NCBI RefSeq assembly: GCF_014775655.1
Contig: NZ_CP061274.1
Span: forward strand, 1,116,001-1,180,000
Source: Clavibacter zhangzhiyongii
Lineage (GTDB): Bacteria; Actinomycetota; Actinomycetes; Actinomycetales; Microbacteriaceae
Reading direction: 5' to 3'
Length of the DNA: 64,000 nucleotides
Of the stretch, positions 56,661-64,000 are shown in pieces. The notes beneath the pieces are model-generated. The model was not told the origin of the DNA, made no database searches, and was given only the letters and a program-made list of their open reading frames with translations. A program made the translations under genes and the position numbers. Within the stretch, counting starts at the first letter, position 1; the number at the start of each line of letters is the position of its first letter.

Positions 56661-58589
56661 GTGACCGACCAGCTCGTCCCCGGGACGCCCGGGCGCGACC
56701 CCTACGGATCGGGCGCGTCCGGCGCCCTCCCGGCACCCGTCGCCCTCGGTCCGGTCCCCGTCGCGGAGCCCGCCGAGCCCGAGACGGAGGTGCCGTCCGC
56801 CGAGTCCCTCCTCGAGGCGCTCGACCGCCAGCAGCGCCTCGCCGCCGAGGCGCTCCTCGGCCCGGTCGTCGTCCTCGCGGGCGCCGGCACGGGCAAGACG
56901 CGCGCCATCACGCACCGCATCGCCTACGGGATCCAGGCCGGCGTCTACCCGCCCAACCGCGTCATGGCGCTCACGTTCACGTCGCGCGCGGCGGCCGAGC
57001 TGCGCGGGCGGCTCCGCGAGCTCGGCGCGGGCCCCGTCGCCGCGCGCACCTTCCACGCGGCCGCCCTCAAGCAGCTCAACTTCTTCTGGCCGCAGGTCGT
57101 CGGCGGCACCATGCCGCGCCTCATCGAGAGCAAGGGGCGGATGCTCGGCCACGCCGCCGAGTCCCTCCGCCTCCGCCTCGACACGGCCGCCCTCCGCGAC
57201 ATGGCCGCCGAGGTGGAGTGGCGCAAGGTCTCGATGATCTCGATCGAGCAGTACGGCCTCGCCGCGCGCACCACGCGCACGCTGCCGCCGCAGCTCGACC
57301 CCGACCAGGCCGTCGCCCTCCTCCAGGCCTACGAGGACATCAAGGACCAGCGCCGCCAGCTCGACTTCGAGGACGTGCTGCTCGCCACCGCCGGCATGAT
57401 CGAGGCCGAGCCGTGGGTCGCGCAGCAGGTGCGCGAGCAGTACCGCTTCTTCGTGGTCGACGAGTACCAGGACGTCTCGCCGCTGCAGCAGACGATCCTC
57501 GACCTCTGGATGGGCGACCGCCGCGACCTCTGCGTGGTCGGCGACGCCAGCCAGACCATCTACTCGTTCGCGGGCGCGAAGAGCGCCTACCTCCTCGACT
57601 TCGCGTCGCGGTTCCCCGAGGCGACCGTGGTGCGTCTGGAGCGGAACTACCGGTCGACCTCGGGCATCACCGAGGCGGCGAACCGGCTGATGCGCGGCCG
57701 GCCGGGCGCGCTCACGCTCGTCTCGGCCGACGCGGATCCCGACGGCGACGGCACGGGCACCACCACCACCGCCGCCGCGGGCCGCGGGCGCGGGTCCACG
57801 GCGGTGCCCGGACGCGGCGAGGGCTTCCGCGCGCCGCAGGTGAGCGCGTTCCCGTCCGACGGCGCCGAGGCGCGGGCCGTCGCCGGCGCCATCGCCCAGC
57901 AGATCGCCTCCGGCATCGCGCCCGAGGACATCGCGGTGCTCTATCGGATGAACGGCCAGTCCGCGGTGCTCGAGCAGGCGCTCGGCGACGCGGGCGTGAG
58001 CTACCAGGTGCGCGGATCCCAGCGCTTCTTCGACCGCCCGGAGATCAAGCAGGCGCTCCTCGCGCTGCGCGGCGCGTCCGTCTCCATCTCCGGCGAGCCC
58101 CTGTTCAAGTCGGTGAGCGACGTGCTCCGCGGCCTCGGCTGGAGCCAGCAGCCGCCCGAGCAGCAGGGGGCCGTGCGCGACCGCTGGGAGTCCCTCGACG
58201 CGATCATGGGCCTCGCCGAGCGCATGCCCGCCGGCAGCACCTTCCGCGCGTTCACCGACGAGCTGCTCGAGCGGCAGGCCGGCCAGCACGAGCCGACCGT
58301 CTCCGCCGTCACGCTCGCGACGCTGCACTCCGCCAAGGGCCTCGAGTGGGAGCACGTCTACCTGATGGGGCTCAGCGAGGGGCTGGTGCCCATCAGCTAC
58401 GCGCAGACGCTCGAGGCGGTGGACGAGGAGCGGCGCCTCCTCTACGTGGGGATCACGCGCGCCCGATCCGGCCTGCGGCTCTCCTGGAGCCGGAGCGGAC
58501 CGCAGCGCTCGGGTCAGCGGGAGCCGTCGCGGTTCCTGGCAGAGCTCGACACCCGCATCTCGGGTGGGGGAGCGAAGCGCGGCGGCTGA
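56661..58589 (+). CDS. uvrD2: UvrD2-like DNA helicase without HRDC domain
   Basis: The 642-residue SF1 helicase has the P-loop LAGAGTGKTRAITHRIAYG, MALTFTSRAAAELRGR, VVDEYQDVSPLQQ, VVGDASQTIYSFAGA, SAKGLEWEHVYLMGLSEGL and VGITRARSGLRLSW. Residues about 365-400 are a low-complexity linker. The coding region ends right after the helicase core (RFLAELDTRISGGGAKRGG), so the C-terminal tetracysteine motif and HRDC domain of mycobacterial UvrD2 are missing. The 3' end overlaps the convergent ThiF-like gene by 137 bases. Confidence 0.92.
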   Translation: MTDQLVPGTPGRDPYGSGASGALPAPVALGPVPVAEPAEPETEVPSAESLLEALDRQQRLAAEALLGPVVVLAGAGTGKTRAITHRIAYGIQAGVYPPNRVMALTFTSRAAAELRGRLRELGAGPVAARTFHAAALKQLNFFWPQVVGGTMPRLIESKGRMLGHAAESLRLRLDTAALRDMAAEVEWRKVSMISIEQYGLAARTTRTLPPQLDPDQAVALLQAYEDIKDQRRQLDFEDVLLATAGMIEAEPWVAQQVREQYRFFVVDEYQDVSPLQQTILDLWMGDRRDLCVVGDASQTIYSFAGAKSAYLLDFASRFPEATVVRLERNYRSTSGITEAANRLMRGRPGALTLVSADADPDGDGTGTTTTAAAGRGRGSTAVPGRGEGFRAPQVSAFPSDGAEARAVAGAIAQQIASGIAPEDIAVLYRMNGQSAVLEQALGDAGVSYQVRGSQRFFDRPEIKQALLALRGASVSISGEPLFKSVSDVLRGLGWSQQPPEQQGAVRDRWESLDAIMGLAERMPAGSTFRAFTDELLERQAGQHEPTVSAVTLATLHSAKGLEWEHVYLMGLSEGLVPISYAQTLEAVDEERRLLYVGITRARSGLRLSWSRSGPQRSGQREPSRFLAELDTRISGGGAKRGG

Positions 58590-59364
58590 TCCTGCCGGTC
58601 CGCACGTCGAGCACCGCCTGGTGCGCGGCGAGCGGGTTCTCGCCCGTCGTGAGCAGCCGGTGCGCGGGACGCGCGGCGAGGGCCGCGACCTCGGCGGGCA
58701 CGAGGCCCGCGTCGGATCCGCTGTCGCGCCCGAGCAGCTGCGTCGCGATGGCGGGCCAGGCCGGATCCGCGTCCCGCCGGTGCAGGTCGAGGCAGTAGCA
58801 GCAGACCGTGCGCCCCGGCTCGACGAGCGGGCCGACGACCGCGTGCCGGTCGCCGAGGACGACGGGCAGGTGCGGCACGTCCTCCCGTGCCCAGCGCCCG
58901 TAGACCGCGGGGGCGATGGCGAAGTGCGCGACGACGAACGCGAGGGCGGCGCGGGGATCCGCGTCCTCGCCGCCGCCCTGCATCCGCACGTCGTGCCCGG
59001 CGCGGGCGAGGGCGTCGGCGAGGCGGCCGGCCGTGGCGCCGCCGCCCGCCACCACGACCGGGCCGGTCCGGCGCGTCGTCGGGGCGTCGCCCGGTGACGC
59101 GACCGCCGGCCCCGGCTCGCGCGGCGGCAGGAGCGCCGGCCGCACGAGGTCGAGGAGCTGCGACGCCTGCGCGGGCGTCGCGCCCTCCGACGCGGCGATC
59201 ATGTCGAGGCCGCCGCGGCTGACTCCCTGCACGAGCGCGGCGAGCAGGCGCTCGTCGAGCCGCGACACGGCGGTGAGGACGACGGGCGGGCGGTCGACGC
59301 CGAGCTGGAGGGAGTCGGGCGTGCGCCAGACGAGCGGGAGGCGGGGATCGAGTCGGAGGGCCAT
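58453..59364 (-). CDS. ThiF/cyclodehydratase-like protein with zinc tetrathiolate motif
   Basis: The 303-residue protein resembles the ThiF/E1-like leader-binding component of azole-peptide (TOMM) cyclodehydratases. It has a glycine-rich nucleotide-binding-like stretch VVVAGGGATAGRLADALARAG and a conserved C-C-Y-C-L-D-L-H-R-R-D-x-D-P-x-W-P segment, then HPRCGC near the C-terminus, which together could bind zinc. No precursor peptide or YcaO gene is nearby, so it probably has another, housekeeping role. The start is ATG 59364. It overlaps the uvrD2 3' end by 137 bases. Confidence 0.8.
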   Translation of the reverse strand: MALRLDPRLPLVWRTPDSLQLGVDRPPVVLTAVSRLDERLLAALVQGVSRGGLDMIAASEGATPAQASQLLDLVRPALLPPREPGPAVASPGDAPTTRRTGPVVVAGGGATAGRLADALARAGHDVRMQGGGEDADPRAALAFVVAHFAIAPAVYGRWAREDVPHLPVVLGDRHAVVGPLVEPGRTVCCYCLDLHRRDADPAWPAIATQLLGRDSGSDAGLVPAEVAALAARPAHRLLTTGENPLAAHQAVLDVRTGRISRRASLPHPRCGCRALPGTATAPADPSAAVRSGSRRAAGRIGRA

Positions 59365-59464
59365 GGGCCCGGAGGGTGCCCGACGTGCGCTTCCCGCGCG
59401 GGGTGCGTCCACAGGCGGCGGACGCCCGCGGCGCATGCCCGGGCGGCGAAGGGCCCGGGACGCA

Positions 59465-59498
59465 CGAGGCCGGCACCGCGGGTGCGGTGCCGGCCTCG
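59465..59498 (-). terminator. Terminator after the DUF2342 gene
   Basis: A perfect 15-bp stem (59465-59479 with 59484-59498, four-base loop) lies 20 bases past the stop of the minus-strand DUF2342 gene and 100 bases before the ThiF-like start. It separates the two transcription units. Confidence 0.8.
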
Positions 59499-59518
59499 GC
59501 AGGGGGTGCGGCCGTGCG

Positions 59519-60934
59519 TCAGACGGGACGCGGATCCGCGCCGGGGGAGTCGTCCGGACCCTCGTCCGTCGGCGCGCCGGGCTCGGTGGCGCGGCCCTGG
59601 CCGTCCTCCACGGGACGGCCTGCGTCGGATCCGCTCAGCAGGTCCTCGAGCGCCTGGTCGACCTCGTCGGGCTCCGGCTCGCCCTGCGTGAGGCGGGCGA
59701 CGAGCGCGTGCGGCGCGTCGATGTCCTCGGAGGCGGGCAGCACGTCGGGGTGCGACCACAACGCGTCGCGCTGCTCCGCGCCCACGCCGTCGGTGACGGC
59801 CTGCCACATCGCGGCCGCCTCGCGGAGGCGGCGCGGCCGGAGCTCCAGGCCCACCAGCGTCGCGAACGCGGATTCGGCGGGCCCGCCCGTCGCGCGGCGG
59901 CGGCGCACCGTCTCGGCGATGGCCGAGGCCCGGGGGAGGCGCACCGTGGCCGCGGCCGTGACCACGTCGACCCAGCCCTCGATGAGCGCGAGCATCGTCT
60001 CGAGGCGCGCGAGCGCGGCGAGCTGCGCGTCGGTCTTCGGCGGGATGAGGGATCCGTCGACCATGGCCTGGCGCAGCTCCTCGGGGTTCGACGGGTCGAA
60101 GCCCTCCGCGAGCGTCTCGAGCCGGTCGGTGTCGATGTGCACGCCCTTCGCGAACTCCGTGATGGAGGAGATGAGCTGCAGGCGCAGCCAGCGGGCGTGG
60201 CGGAACAGGCGCGCGTGGGCGAGCTCGCGCACGGCGAGGTAGATCTGGACCTGGTCCTCGGGGACGTCGAGGCCGGATCCGAAGCCGGCGACGTTCTGCG
60301 GCAGGAGCGCGGCCTGCTGGTCGTCGAGCAGAGGGATGCCGACGTCGCCGCCGGAGACGACCTCGGTGGACAGCTGCCCGACGACCTGGCCGAGCTGCAT
60401 CGCGAACAGCGTGCCGCCGAGGTTCCGCATCATGCGCCCGGCGCCCGCGACCATGCCCTGCATCTCCTCGGGCGCGTTCTGCTGCAGCACCTCGGTGAGG
60501 GAGTCGGCGATGCTGAGGGCTACGGGCTCGGCGAGCTGCGTCCACACGGGCATCGTGAGCTCCGTCCACTGCGCGCGGGTGACGAGGCGCGGCGCGACCG
60601 TGAGCTGGCTGACGTGGGTGACCTCGTCGAGCCAGAGCGCGGCGACCTGGAACGCCTGGTCGAGCGGCGCGGACGCGGCGGCGGTGACCTGCGTCTGCTC
60701 GGCGGACGCGAGCTGGCGCGCGCCCTCGCGCGCCACCTTCCAGTCGACGCCGTCGCCGCTGTTCGCGAGCGCGCCCTGGAGCTGCGCGAGGAGCTGGCGG
60801 ACCGTCTCGGGGTCCTGCGGGAGGCCGGCGGCGCCCGCGAGCTTGTCCGGGTCGATCTGCCCGTCGGCGCCCAGGAAGCGCTCCAGCATGCGGCGGAACT
60901 CGTCCTCGGGATTCGGGGTGGGCTCGTCGGCCAT
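59519..60934 (-). CDS. DUF2342 family protein (zinc-dependent metalloprotease-like)
   Basis: The 471-residue protein matches the DUF2342 family across its length (LDEVTHVSQL, the conserved VRELAHARLFRHARWL stretch, RLETMLALIEGWVDVVTAAA). Automatic annotation often names it a zinc-dependent metalloprotease, but I see no true H-E-x-x-H; the closest is E-L-A-H-A-R. The function is uncertain. The C-terminal 40 residues are acidic and disordered. ATG 60934 gives the family start; ACGGTA (60993-60998) would be a minus-strand TACCGT -10 with a leader of about 55 bases. Confidence 0.85.
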   Translation of the reverse strand: MADEPTPNPEDEFRRMLERFLGADGQIDPDKLAGAAGLPQDPETVRQLLAQLQGALANSGDGVDWKVAREGARQLASAEQTQVTAAASAPLDQAFQVAALWLDEVTHVSQLTVAPRLVTRAQWTELTMPVWTQLAEPVALSIADSLTEVLQQNAPEEMQGMVAGAGRMMRNLGGTLFAMQLGQVVGQLSTEVVSGGDVGIPLLDDQQAALLPQNVAGFGSGLDVPEDQVQIYLAVRELAHARLFRHARWLRLQLISSITEFAKGVHIDTDRLETLAEGFDPSNPEELRQAMVDGSLIPPKTDAQLAALARLETMLALIEGWVDVVTAAATVRLPRASAIAETVRRRRATGGPAESAFATLVGLELRPRRLREAAAMWQAVTDGVGAEQRDALWSHPDVLPASEDIDAPHALVARLTQGEPEPDEVDQALEDLLSGSDAGRPVEDGQGRATEPGAPTDEGPDDSPGADPRPV

Positions 60935-61032
60935 GAGGGGTCTCCCGGTGGGTCTGGAGGGGCCGGATCGCGGTGCCGCGGCCGGTGGATCCACGGTAGC
61001 CCGCGCCCACGGGAAACCCATCCGCATTCGCC

Positions 61033-61038
61033 TAGGCT
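61033..61038 (+). promoter_or_regulatory. Candidate -10 box upstream of the PDZ/Lon gene
   Basis: TAGGCT lies in the 215-base divergent region between the DUF2342 and PDZ/Lon genes. It would give a leader of about 105 bases before ATG 61150. I see no gene in this region. Confidence 0.35.
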
Positions 61039-61149
61039 GGGCCGTCGCGGCTTCCGCCCGCCGCGAACAGCGGCCGATCGGGCCGCCGAGAACCCCGTCG
61101 CGCGACCGCATCCCGGCCCGCCGCGCCACCCGACCGCGAGGACCTCCGG

Positions 61150-62241
61150 ATGAGCCTGTTCGCCCAGCACGCCCCCCGCGCACCCCGGCCGCCGCGCCGC
61201 CGTCGCGTCGGCCGCGTGCTCGCCGGCGCCGGCGCCGTGCTCGCGCTCGCGCTCGGCCTGCTGCCGTCGCCGTACGTCATCGAGCAGCCGGGACCCGTGT
61301 TCGACACCCTCGGCACGAGCGACCACCAGGGCACCGAGCGTCCCCTCATCGCCATCCCCGACCGGCCCACCTACCCCACCGACGGCCGCCTCGACATGCT
61401 CACCGTCAGCGTGGTCGGCAACCCGGCGCAGCGCCCCGACTGGTTCTCGGTCGTCTCCGCCTGGCTCGACCCGAGCCGCAGCGTCATCCCGCTGGAGGCC
61501 GTGTTCCCCGCGGACCAGACCGCGGAGGAGCGGGACGCGCAGAACCAGGTGCAGATGACGGACTCGCAGCAGGACGCCGTCGCCGCGGCGCTCACCGAGC
61601 TCGGCATCGACGTGCCGCGCACGCTGCAGGTGCAGACCGTCCTCGCGGGATCCGCCGCGGACGGCTCCCTGCGCGCGGGGGACGCCATCCGCACCGTGGA
61701 CGGCGACCCGGTCGTCGACCTGGCCGACCTGCAGGCGCGCGTCGCGGCGGCGGGCACGGGCACCGCGCTGTCCTTCGGGATCACGCGCGACGGCGCGGAG
61801 AGCACGGTGGAGGTCACGCCAGCCGAGCGCGACGGCCGCGCGGTCATCGGCGTCGTCACCTCCACCGCCTACGAGTTCCCGTTCGAGGTCGACATCCAGC
61901 TCGACGACGTCGGCGGGCCGAGCGCCGGCATGATGTTCGCGCTCGGGATCATGGACAAGCTGGAGGAGGGCTCGCTCACCGGCGGGAAGGCGATCGCGGG
62001 CACGGGCACCATCGACGCCTCCGGCACCGTCGGCCCCATCGGCGGGATCCGCCAGAAGCTCTTCGGCGCCGAGCGCGCGGGAGCGGAGTACTTCCTCGCG
62101 CCGGCCGACAACTGCGACGAGGTCCGCGGGCACGTGCCCGACGGCCTCCGCGTGTTCGCCGTGACGACGCTCGACGACTCGCTCGCGGCCCTCGGCGCCG
62201 TCTCGTCGGGCGGCGACCTGGACGCCCTCCCGACCTGCTGA
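61150..62241 (+). CDS. Membrane-anchored PDZ-Lon (S16) protease, YlbL-like
   Basis: The 363-residue protein has a basic N-terminus and one membrane segment (VLAGAGAVLALALGLLPSPYVI), a PDZ domain (AGSAADGSLRAGDAIRTVDGDPVVDLADL) and a C-terminal Lon-type protease domain with the Ser in VGGPSAGMMFALGI and the Lys in LTGGKAIAGTGTI, forming the Ser-Lys dyad. The active part lies outside the membrane. YlbL-type proteins are envelope proteases in Firmicutes and Actinobacteria. The substrate is unknown. Confidence 0.9.
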   Translation: MSLFAQHAPRAPRPPRRRRVGRVLAGAGAVLALALGLLPSPYVIEQPGPVFDTLGTSDHQGTERPLIAIPDRPTYPTDGRLDMLTVSVVGNPAQRPDWFSVVSAWLDPSRSVIPLEAVFPADQTAEERDAQNQVQMTDSQQDAVAAALTELGIDVPRTLQVQTVLAGSAADGSLRAGDAIRTVDGDPVVDLADLQARVAAAGTGTALSFGITRDGAESTVEVTPAERDGRAVIGVVTSTAYEFPFEVDIQLDDVGGPSAGMMFALGIMDKLEEGSLTGGKAIAGTGTIDASGTVGPIGGIRQKLFGAERAGAEYFLAPADNCDEVRGHVPDGLRVFAVTTLDDSLAALGAVSSGGDLDALPTC

Positions 62242-62349
62242 GGCCGCCCGCGGCAGGGCATCGGGGGCCTGCCCGGACGGCGGTATGGAGGGTCGCCTTA
62301 CCAGACGCGGACCCCCGATCGCTCGCAGGTCCCTGGCAAGGTGCCCGCC

Positions 62350-62355
62350 TAGGAT
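62350..62355 (+). promoter_or_regulatory. Candidate -10 box upstream of the UPF0182 gene
   Basis: TAGGAT lies 35 bases before the GTG at 62391, giving a leader of about 28 bases. No other gene lies in 62242-62390. Confidence 0.4.
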
Positions 62356-62390
62356 GAGGACTCCGCTGTCCCCGACTCTGAGGCACACAC

Positions 62391-64000
62391 GTGACAAGCA
62401 CATCCGCCCGGCCCGCCAGACGGAGCCGAGCCCCCCTCGCCATCACCGCGGCCATCATCGCCGCCCTGGTGATCGCGTTCTTCATCTTCGCCGGCTTCTA
62501 CGCCGACGTCCTCTGGTACGACCAGCTGGGCTACCTCGGGGTGCTGCTCACGCAGTGGGGCGCGGGCATCGCGCTGTTCCTCGTCGGGTTCCTCGCCATG
62601 GCGATCCCGGTGTTCGTCAGCATCCAGGTCGCGTACCGCTCGCGGCCCGTCTACGCGAAGCTCAACTCGCAGCTCGACCGCTACCAGCAGGTGGTGGAGC
62701 CGCTGCGCCGCCTCGCGATGTTCGCGATCCCCGCCGTCTTCGGCCTCTTCGCCGGCGTCTCGGCCTCGAGCGGCTGGCAGCGCACCCTGCTGTGGCTGAA
62801 CCGCACGCCCGCCGGCACGGTGGACCCGCAGTTCAAGCTCGACGTGTCCTTCTACATGTTCGAGCTGCCCTTCTACCACGCGGTCGTCGGCTTCGCCTCG
62901 GCCGTCGTCATCATCTCCATGCTCGGCGTCCTCGCCACCAGCTACCTGTACGGCGCCGTGCGCTTCACGGGCCGCGAGGTGCGGATCTCGAAGAGCTCGC
63001 GCATCCAGATCGCGATCACCGCGGGCGTCTACTTCCTCCTGCAGGGCGTGAGCATCTGGCTCGACCAGTACTCCTCCGTCGTGAACACCGCCAACGGCGG
63101 GCTCATCACGGGTGCGGCGTACTCCGACGTGAACGCCGTCATCCCGGGCCGCGCGATCCTCGCCGGCATCGCCGCCGTCGTCGCCCTGCTGTTCATCGTC
63201 ACGGCGGTCATCGGCCGCTGGCGCCTGCCGATCATCGGCACGGCGGGCCTCATCGTCACCAGCATCCTCATCGGCACGGCCTACCCGGCCGTCGTGCAGC
63301 GCTTCCAGGTGGAGCCGAGCGAGCGGACCCTCGAGGCCCAGTACCTCGAGCGGAACATCGAGGCGACGCGCGACGCGTACGGCCTGGCCGACATCGAGGA
63401 GATCCCCTACGACGCGACCACGGACACCACGCCGGGCGCGCTCCGCGAGGACGCCGCCACCACGGCCAACATCCGCATCCTCGACCCCGCGGTCGTGGGC
63501 GACGCGTTCAGCCAGCTCCAGCAGTTCCGGCAGTACTACCAGTTCGGCGACAACCTCGACGTCGACCGGTACGACATCGACGGCCGCGTGCAGGACACGG
63601 TGGTCGCGGTCCGCGAGCTGAGCCCGGACAACACGGGCACCTCGTGGGTCAACCAGCACCTCGTGTACACGCACGGCTACTCGCTCGTCGCGGCGTACGG
63701 CACGCAGCGCACCTCCGACGGCCAGCCCGTGTTCCTCGAGTCGGGCATCCCCGCCTCGGGCGACCTCGGCGACTTCGAGCCGCGCGTGTACTTCGGCGAG
63801 AACTCGCCCGACTACTCCATCGTCGGCGGGCCCGAGTCCGGCGACAAGGTCGAGCTCGACTACCCGTCGGGCGAGGACGGCGCCGACGAGACCTACACGA
63901 CGTTCCAGGGGAACGGCGGCCCGAAGGTCGACAACGTCTTCAAGCGCCTCATCTACGCGCTGAAGTTCCAGTCGGAGCAGATCTTCCTCGCGAGCCAGGT
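62391..64000 (+). CDS. UPF0182 family membrane protein (3' end outside window)
   Basis: The frame from GTG 62391 stays open to the right edge (536 codons visible). The N-terminal third has about seven membrane segments, with the family motif YADVLWYDQLGYLGVL, FKLDVSFYMFELPFY and ISIWLDQY-like SIWLDQYSSV. The large extracytoplasmic domain begins near residue 310 with NIEATRDAYGLADIEE and continues with VNQHLVYTHGYSLVAAYG and YFGENSPDYSIVG. The full protein should be about 970-1000 residues. The function is unknown. Its place after the PDZ/Lon protease matches M. tuberculosis Rv3193c-Rv3194c from memory. Confidence 0.93.
   Translation, partial: MTSTSARPARRSRAPLAITAAIIAALVIAFFIFAGFYADVLWYDQLGYLGVLLTQWGAGIALFLVGFLAMAIPVFVSIQVAYRSRPVYAKLNSQLDRYQQVVEPLRRLAMFAIPAVFGLFAGVSASSGWQRTLLWLNRTPAGTVDPQFKLDVSFYMFELPFYHAVVGFASAVVIISMLGVLATSYLYGAVRFTGREVRISKSSRIQIAITAGVYFLLQGVSIWLDQYSSVVNTANGGLITGAAYSDVNAVIPGRAILAGIAAVVALLFIVTAVIGRWRLPIIGTAGLIVTSILIGTAYPAVVQRFQVEPSERTLEAQYLERNIEATRDAYGLADIEEIPYDATTDTTPGALREDAATTANIRILDPAVVGDAFSQLQQFRQYYQFGDNLDVDRYDIDGRVQDTVVAVRELSPDNTGTSWVNQHLVYTHGYSLVAAYGTQRTSDGQPVFLESGIPASGDLGDFEPRVYFGENSPDYSIVGGPESGDKVELDYPSGEDGADETYTTFQGNGGPKVDNVFKRLIYALKFQSEQIFLASQ

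Noticed and set aside
56661-58798. Frame continuing past the uvrD2 stop to 58798 as a hidden HRDC tail
   Set aside because: The longer open frame is in a different reading frame, and its translation after 58589 (Ser/Ala/Arg-rich) shows no HRDC or Cys motif. It is the shadow of the ThiF-like gene.

Overview
This window is 64 kb of very GC-rich chromosomal DNA, about 70-75% G+C by eye. The organism is an actinobacterium, most likely of the family Microbacteriaceae and, from recalled protein similarity, Clavibacter or a close relative. Three things point there. The argS-lysA-hom-thrC-thrB-rho-prfA-prmC-tsaC-wecA-atp gene order is typical of Actinobacteria. DUF3107, DUF3117 and the adnA-adnB-(kinase-like)-nudC-uvrD2-ThiF-DUF2342-PDZ/Lon-UPF0182 run matches, from memory, the M. 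tuberculosis Rv3193c-Rv3211 region. Many genes also carry a TANNNT box exactly where leaderless transcription would need it. I see no insertion sequence, prophage, integrase, CRISPR array, rRNA or tRNA. This is ordinary core chromosome, and no intergenic gap exceeds 300 bases.

Layout. 1-2.9 kb: the end of a pyridoxamine-phosphate oxidase, a class-I amidotransferase, a transglutaminase-like protein and a lipoprotein. 3.0-10.6 kb: argS, an LmeA-like envelope protein, then the tightly coupled lysA-hom-thrC-thrB operon for lysine and threonine. 10.6-18.9 kb: rho behind a structured leader, prfA, prmC, an inverted HAD gene, tsaC, wecA and an AtpI-like protein. 19.0-26.0 kb: the complete F-type ATP synthase operon atpBEFHAGDC, closed by a strong terminator. 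26.2-28.8 kb: yaaA, DNA-alkylation repair (tag, ogt) and an Lrp-type regulator. 29.0-31.0 kb: an FHA protein and a PP2C phosphatase. 31.0-34.4 kb: divergent dapD and dapE, followed by a PIG-V-like membrane protein. 34.5-41.1 kb: DUF3117, a methyltransferase, a TatA/B protein, a LysR regulator facing a 40-residue peptide gene, and an overlapping MgtE-like/DUF1003/Mrp operon. 41.1-47.8 kb: aminopeptidase P, an EEP-fold protein, a PHP phosphoesterase, a DEAD-box helicase, a ferritin-like protein and small conserved proteins. 48.0-64 kb: the DNA-end resection pair AdnA/AdnB, a degenerate kinase-like protein, NudC, UvrD2, a ThiF-like protein, a DUF2342 protein, a PDZ/Lon-like protease and the start of a UPF0182 membrane protein.

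How the genes work together. lysA, dapD and dapE supply meso-diaminopimelate and lysine for wall and protein synthesis, and hom, thrC and thrB take the branch to threonine. tsaC uses threonine for tRNA modification. rho, prfA and prmC cover transcription and translation termination. WecA, the LmeA-like protein and the PIG-V-like protein are envelope functions. tag, ogt, AdnAB and UvrD2 are DNA repair.

The most interesting points are regulatory and degenerate-family features rather than a new system. They are a repeated leaderless promoter/start layout, a structured rho leader with competing helices, a CTG start for atpB, a predicted pseudokinase between adnB and nudC, a NudC without zinc-ribbon cysteines, an AdnA with Arg in place of the Walker Lys, and long convergent 3' overlaps in the repair cluster.
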